Shown here: positions 60,813 through 64,000 of the stretch, piece by piece
How positions within the stretch are numbered: the first letter of the stretch is position 1
Layout of the letters: each line of letters starts with the position of its first letter
Assembly: GCF_003670115.1 (NCBI RefSeq)
Contig: NZ_QQTY01000002.1
Location: forward strand, 1,134,423-1,198,422
DNA length: 64,000 bases
Direction of reading: 5' to 3'
Origin: Natronorubrum halophilum
GTDB taxonomy: Archaea; Halobacteriota; Halobacteria; Halobacteriales; Natrialbaceae
The notes under the pieces: model-generated
The model's input: the letters and a program-made list of their open reading frames with translations, nothing else
Told to the model about the DNA's origin: nothing
The model's database searches: none
Program-made: the position numbers and the translations under genes

Positions 60813-62111
60813 TTACGTGTCGTCGGTATCGTCGCCCTCGAGTCGGCAGCGGACGCTTTCGGCGTGCGCCTCGAGCCCCTCGGCGTCCGCGAGCGTGGTA
60901 ACCGTGTCGCCGATGTCGGCCAAGCCGTCGGCCGTGAGACGCTGGACCGTCGTCGACCGGAGGAACGTCTCGACGGAAAGTCCGCCGGTCACGCGCGCAC
61001 CGCCGTTGGTCGGCAGGACGTGGTTCGTCCCGCTCGCGTAGTCACCCGCGGCAACGGGGGTGTCCGGGCCGAGAAAGACGCTGCCCACGCTGTCGATCCG
61101 CTCGAGGAGCGACTCGTCGTCGTCGGCGATGATCGAGAGGTGTTCCGGCGCGTACTCCTCGGTGAAGAGAATCGCTTCGCTCATCGAGCGGGCCAGCAAC
61201 ACTCCGCTCGCATCGTTGTCCAGTGCAGATCGGATCGTCTCTTCGCGCTCGCGCGCGTTGACCTCCTCGTCGATCGCCGTTGCGACCCCCTCGGCGGTTC
61301 CCTCGTCCGCCGTGACGGCGACGACCGAGGCGTTCGGATCGTGCTCCGCCTGGGCGACCAGTTCCGCCGCGACGAGTTCCGGAGCGGCTGTCTCGTCCGC
61401 GACGACAACGACTTCGCTCGGTCCGGCGAGGAAGTCGATTTCGACGACCCCTCGGACCTCGGCTTTGGCAGCGGTGACCCACTTGTTCCCCGGGCCGACG
61501 ATCTTCTGGACGGGGGTGATCGTCTCGGTTCCAAAGGCGAGCCCGGCGATCGCCTGCGCGCCGCCGACGCTGTAGACGTCGTCCGCACCCGCTGCGTGGA
61601 TCGCCGCTAGCGTAGCTGGATTCACCTCCGCTGCCGGCGGCGTGACGACCGCGGTGTACTCGACGCCCGCGACGACCGCCGGGACGACCCCCATGATCGC
61701 ACTCGAGGGGTAGGCGGCGGAGCCGCCGGGGACGTAGACGCCGACGCGGTCGAGCGGGCGAAACCGGCGACCGAGTTCCCGTCCGGGTCCAAACTCGGCG
61801 CGCCAGTCTTCGGGCAGTTGTGCCTCGTGGAACTCCGTGACGTTCGTCACCGCGGTCTCGATCGCGTCTCGCAGATCGCTCTCGATGTTTTTGTACGCCC
61901 GTTCGCACTCGTCGGTGATCGTCATATTGCCGAGTTCAACGCCGTCGAACTCGCTCGTGAACTCGCGGACGGCCACGTCACCCTCTTCGCGAACGCGCTC
62001 GACGATCTCCCGAACGTCTCCCCTGACCGCCTCGATACCGGCATCCCGATCGAAAAAGGCAGCGCGGTCGTCCGGTCCGAGATCGGCGAGGTCCCGCACG
62101 TCTACTGTCAT
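60813..62111 (-). CDS. hisD: Histidinol dehydrogenase
   Basis: This 432-residue enzyme catalyses the last two oxidations of histidine synthesis (histidinol to histidine, NAD and zinc). Key segments are RVGVYVPGGSAAYPSSAIMG, YSVGGAQAIAGLAFGTETIT, KIVGPGNKWVTAAKAEVRGV, IDFLAGPSEVVVVADETA, and EEYAPEHLSIIADDDESLLE with the catalytic Glu-His pair. TPVAAGDYASGTNHVLPT supplies metal-binding residues. No other his genes are nearby; in haloarchaea they are scattered. The start at 62111 fits the family. Confidence 0.95.
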   Translation of the reverse strand: MTVDVRDLADLGPDDRAAFFDRDAGIEAVRGDVREIVERVREEGDVAVREFTSEFDGVELGNMTITDECERAYKNIESDLRDAIETAVTNVTEFHEAQLPEDWRAEFGPGRELGRRFRPLDRVGVYVPGGSAAYPSSAIMGVVPAVVAGVEYTAVVTPPAAEVNPATLAAIHAAGADDVYSVGGAQAIAGLAFGTETITPVQKIVGPGNKWVTAAKAEVRGVVEIDFLAGPSEVVVVADETAAPELVAAELVAQAEHDPNASVVAVTADEGTAEGVATAIDEEVNAREREETIRSALDNDASGVLLARSMSEAILFTEEYAPEHLSIIADDDESLLERIDSVGSVFLGPDTPVAAGDYASGTNHVLPTNGGARVTGGLSVETFLRSTTVQRLTADGLADIGDTVTTLADAEGLEAHAESVRCRLEGDDTDDT

Positions 62112-62169
62112 ACCGGTGCGTTCGTGCGGTGGTCGAAAAACGGTTTCCTTCCGCCGGTAGACTACTCGA

Positions 62170-62391
62170 CTATCCGTCGGAGTTTTCGACGGTCCAGATA
62201 CCGACGGCGTCCAGCGTCGCCCTGATGAACAGATAGACGACGATGAGGAATCCGACGACCGCAAGCGGGGCCTGCAGGAGTTCTGCCATATCTCGTCCCA
62301 GCACGAGCTGGCCGAACCCGCGGACGAAAAAACTCAGCACGACGAGACCGATCCCGACGAACGCGAGTTTGACGAACCCCTCTCGGTCCAT
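62170..62391 (-). CDS. Small two-helix membrane protein, unknown
   Basis: The 73-residue protein has two hydrophobic segments (VKLAFVGIGLVVLSFFVRGF and PLAVVGFLIVVYLFIRATLD). Ahead of hisD on the same strand with a 58-base gap, it could be co-transcribed with it. No family was recognised. Confidence 0.6.
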   Translation of the reverse strand: MDREGFVKLAFVGIGLVVLSFFVRGFGQLVLGRDMAELLQAPLAVVGFLIVVYLFIRATLDAVGIWTVENSDG

Positions 62392-62658
62392 GCGTAACCG
62401 TTCGACCGCGGTCGCTAAATCGTATCGGTTACGACCCGTTCTCGCCCCTCGAATCGCTCGGATTACGAAGACGGTTGCCGGTTTTAATCAGCTACTACTT
62501 CTTTGTCCGTCTCGCCACCAGGAGGATACATCTACCGCGTCAGTACGTTTGCGTCTCCACGCACGCGAACGGAAGCCATCTCACCGGCTCCGTGTTTCAA
62601 CTCTGGAACCGTCGACAGGTGCTACATAACTATTCACCGCCCGCCGCACCTCCGTCTT

Positions 62659-63285
62659 ATGTGGCCCTGGGAGCACGCAATCGTGGGGTATCTCGTCTAC
62701 TCGCTGTTTTGCCATACGGTGTACCGGGACTCACCGAGCGGACTTGAGGCGTTCGCGGTCGTCTTTGCGTCCGTCCTTCCGGATATCATCGATAAGCCGC
62801 TGGCGTGGGAGTACGGGTTCTTCGACACAGGGTACGCTCTCGGCCACTCGATATTCTTCGCGGTTCCGTTGACGATCGCCGTTGGTCTCATCGCGCGTTC
62901 GACGAGTCGACCTCGCGCGGGTATCGCCTTCGGGCTTGGATACCTGTTGCACCTTCCCGGCGATGTCGCCGACGGTTATCTCCGAGGTGGCGTCTACCAG
63001 CCCGAACTCATGCTCTGGCCAGTCGAAACCGCCGGTGATATCCCCTCTCACGGAGGGTTCACCGATCAGTTCCTGCAGTATTTCGTCCGCTACTGGGACG
63101 AACTGGTCGCGGGCAACCTCTCGACGTATCTCCAACTCCAGGTTGGACTGGCCGCCTTCGTAGCCCTGCTTTGGCTCTACGACGGCGCTCCCGTCCTCCG
63201 GGAGCTCCTGCTCGGCTGCAGACGGGTTATCCTCGAACTCATCGGAACGGACGGATCGCGGAATCGATCCTCGAAACGGCGGTAA
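62659..63285 (+). CDS. Membrane-bound metal-dependent hydrolase (YdjM/DUF457-like)
   Basis: The 208-residue protein starts MWPWEHAIVGYLVYSLFCHT, with metal-type residues in ASVLPDIIDKPLAWEYGFFD, GHSIFFAVPLTIAVGLIARS and LHLPGDVADGYLRGG. It belongs to the same general family as the protein at 57577. The substrate is unknown. A TATA-like ACATAACTA (62623-62631) is about 30 bases before the ATG. Confidence 0.8.
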   Translation: MWPWEHAIVGYLVYSLFCHTVYRDSPSGLEAFAVVFASVLPDIIDKPLAWEYGFFDTGYALGHSIFFAVPLTIAVGLIARSTSRPRAGIAFGLGYLLHLPGDVADGYLRGGVYQPELMLWPVETAGDIPSHGGFTDQFLQYFVRYWDELVAGNLSTYLQLQVGLAAFVALLWLYDGAPVLRELLLGCRRVILELIGTDGSRNRSSKRR

Positions 63286-63415
63286 CAACCGATTCGCAGC
63301 CGCTTGCTCGAGGTAATACATTGTTAGCCGACCGTTCTTTCCCCGCCCTGGTTCTTACGACAGTCCGGTCTTCGAGAATGACCAACGTGGAGCAGACGTC
63401 GCTCGAGACGACGGC
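63286..63415. other. Spacer ahead of the rRNA-type promoters
   Basis: About 130 bases after the hydrolase gene. The short T-rich ACCGTTCTTTCCCC (63330-63343) could end transcription of that gene. Nothing else was recognised. Confidence 0.35.
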
Positions 63416-63456
63416 CTTATGTAGGGACCCGGGCTTCGGTATGAATGCAAACGACG
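63416..63456 (+). promoter_or_regulatory. rRNA operon promoter copy 1
   Basis: CTTATGTAGGG (63416-63426) is a TATA element and CGGTATGAATGCAAACGACG (63437-63456) matches the conserved start region of haloarchaeal rRNA promoters. Upstream, TCGAGACGACGG has the expected upstream box. It resembles copies 2-4 downstream. Confidence 0.55.
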
Positions 63457-63613
63457 TGGCGCACGCCGCCACGCCCCCTCCGGCCGTGTTCCGGCACGGA
63501 GGCAGGCACTGTATCACCTCTGCCGTAAGTGTCGATTCGTTCGACATCGTATGGCAGTTGAGGAGTTCGGATTCGCGACCGACGTCGGTTCGCCGACGTA
63601 GCAGTACGACGCC

Positions 63614-63640
63614 CTTATATACTCTGGGTTCGTACTACGT
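63614..63640 (+). promoter_or_regulatory. rRNA operon promoter copy 2
   Basis: CTTATATACTCTGG (from 63614), preceded by GTACGACGCC, is a strong TATA element in the same sequence setting as the other copies (CGACGCCCTTATA versus CGACGGCCTTATG in copy 1). The start-region box is weaker. Confidence 0.5.
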
Positions 63641-63696
63641 GGTACGCGAAACCCTCCGCCGGATGCGGTTTTCGGCGGTGGTTCCGATCCGATGCC

Positions 63697-63736
63697 CTTA
63701 AGTGTATAAGGGGATTCGGATACAATGCAAAGAACG
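63697..63736 (+). promoter_or_regulatory. rRNA operon promoter copy 3
   Basis: CCCTTAAGTGTATAAGGGG (from about 63695) carries a TATA element within an inverted repeat. CGGATACAATGCAAAGAACG (63717-63736) is nearly the same start box as in copy 1 (shared AATGCAAA core). Confidence 0.6.
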
Positions 63737-63792
63737 CGTGATCGACGGGGCGTTCAACCCGCTTCGTCATCTCGGATGGCTCGAGTCCGAAG

Positions 63793-63830
63793 GGGTTATG
63801 TACCCCAGACGGATTACGAATACATCCGAA
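63793..63830 (+). promoter_or_regulatory. rRNA operon promoter copy 4
   Basis: GGGGTTATGTACCCC (from 63792), then CGGATTACGAATACATCCG (63810-63828), is very close to the consensus of haloarchaeal rRNA promoters (TTTATGTACCCC followed by CGGAT and a purine-rich start). It is preceded by TCGAGTCCGA. Confidence 0.65.
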
Positions 63831-63840
63831 GGAAATGAGG

Positions 63841-64000
63841 ATTCCACCCCTGCGGTCCGCCGTACAGATGGGATCTGATGTTAGCCTTGGTAGTTCGGTG
63901 ACGCCCGATCGGTCTTCGATCGCGGTCACCGAACGTGGACCCATTTATGTGTGAGTGTGTACAAGAATACGACATTCACCGCCAAATGAACCCTCCCAGT
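63841..64000 (+). other. Probable 16S rRNA leader (rRNA operon continues beyond the window)
   Basis: After the last strong promoter there is no frame. The text GTACAGATGGGATCTGATGT, TAGTTCGGTGACGCCC and CGCGGTCACCGAAC resembles haloarchaeal 16S leaders; GTTCGGTGAC (63893-63902) and GTCACCGAAC (63925-63934) form a perfect 10-bp inverted repeat. A further TATA-like CATTTATGTGTG sits at 63942-63953. The 16S gene itself (expected to begin ATTCCGGTTGATCCTGC) is not in the window. Confidence 0.6.

Overview
The window is a piece of haloarchaeal (class Halobacteria) main chromosome. The evidence is high GC with strong G/C at third codon positions, acidic proteins, Tat-type lipoproteins with a twin-arginine motif and lipobox, a PGF-CTERM surface anchor, and many TATA boxes about 25-35 bases ahead of the start codon (leaderless mRNAs). 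Archaeal information-processing genes are also present (orc1/cdc6, srp19, gar1, gatE, cetZ). The genus cannot be fixed from the sequence alone. I see no transposons, CRISPR arrays, tRNA genes or prophage. Apart from the integrase/RHH pair and a gene-poor 1.7 kb stretch at the left, the region reads as core chromosome.

Layout. 1-5.3 kb: end of an unknown gene, a tyrosine recombinase co-transcribed with a small ribbon-helix-helix protein, a gene-poor gap, and a membrane histidine kinase. 5.3-8.5 kb: acetamidase/formamidase, a small zinc-finger protein, fumC. 8.7-13.2 kb: first complete sugar ABC importer (binding protein, two permeases, ATPase). 13.3-19.1 kb: membrane and PH-domain proteins, bolA-like, cysS. 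19.3-25.5 kb: lipoprotein, presenilin-type protease, srp19-gar1, and the cobalamin importer btuF / btuC-btuD. 25.7-32.5 kb: M24 peptidase, gatE, Lrp regulator, EamA exporter, HTH/zinc-ribbon protein, SpoU methyltransferase.

32.8-33.65 kb is a replication origin next to orc1/cdc6. It holds an AT-rich block with eight CTAG tetranucleotides in 68 bp, then four full origin-recognition-box-like repeats (two per orientation) and two partial ones, the last lying in the orc1 promoter. After orc1 come two pterin/folate genes (dihydropteroate synthase, mptE), a membrane protein and the tubulin-like cetZ. cetZ has two tandem 12-bp palindromes just upstream.

39.2-43.5 kb: orphan peptide-type binding protein, PAP2 phosphatase, photolyase. 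43.5-52.5 kb: sugar-metabolism island with a TIM-barrel isomerase, a Gfo/Idh/MocA dehydrogenase, a second sugar ABC importer in one tightly overlapping operon, and a divergent-side TrmB-type regulator. This looks like uptake and oxidation of a disaccharide or sugar derivative under TrmB control. 52.7-63.3 kb: mscS, two universal stress proteins, small zinc protein, aminotransferase, dodecin, membrane proteins, HesB/IscA protein, hisD.

63.3-64.0 kb carries a series of similar promoters followed by what looks like the leader of a ribosomal RNA operon. The 16S gene should start just beyond the right edge.
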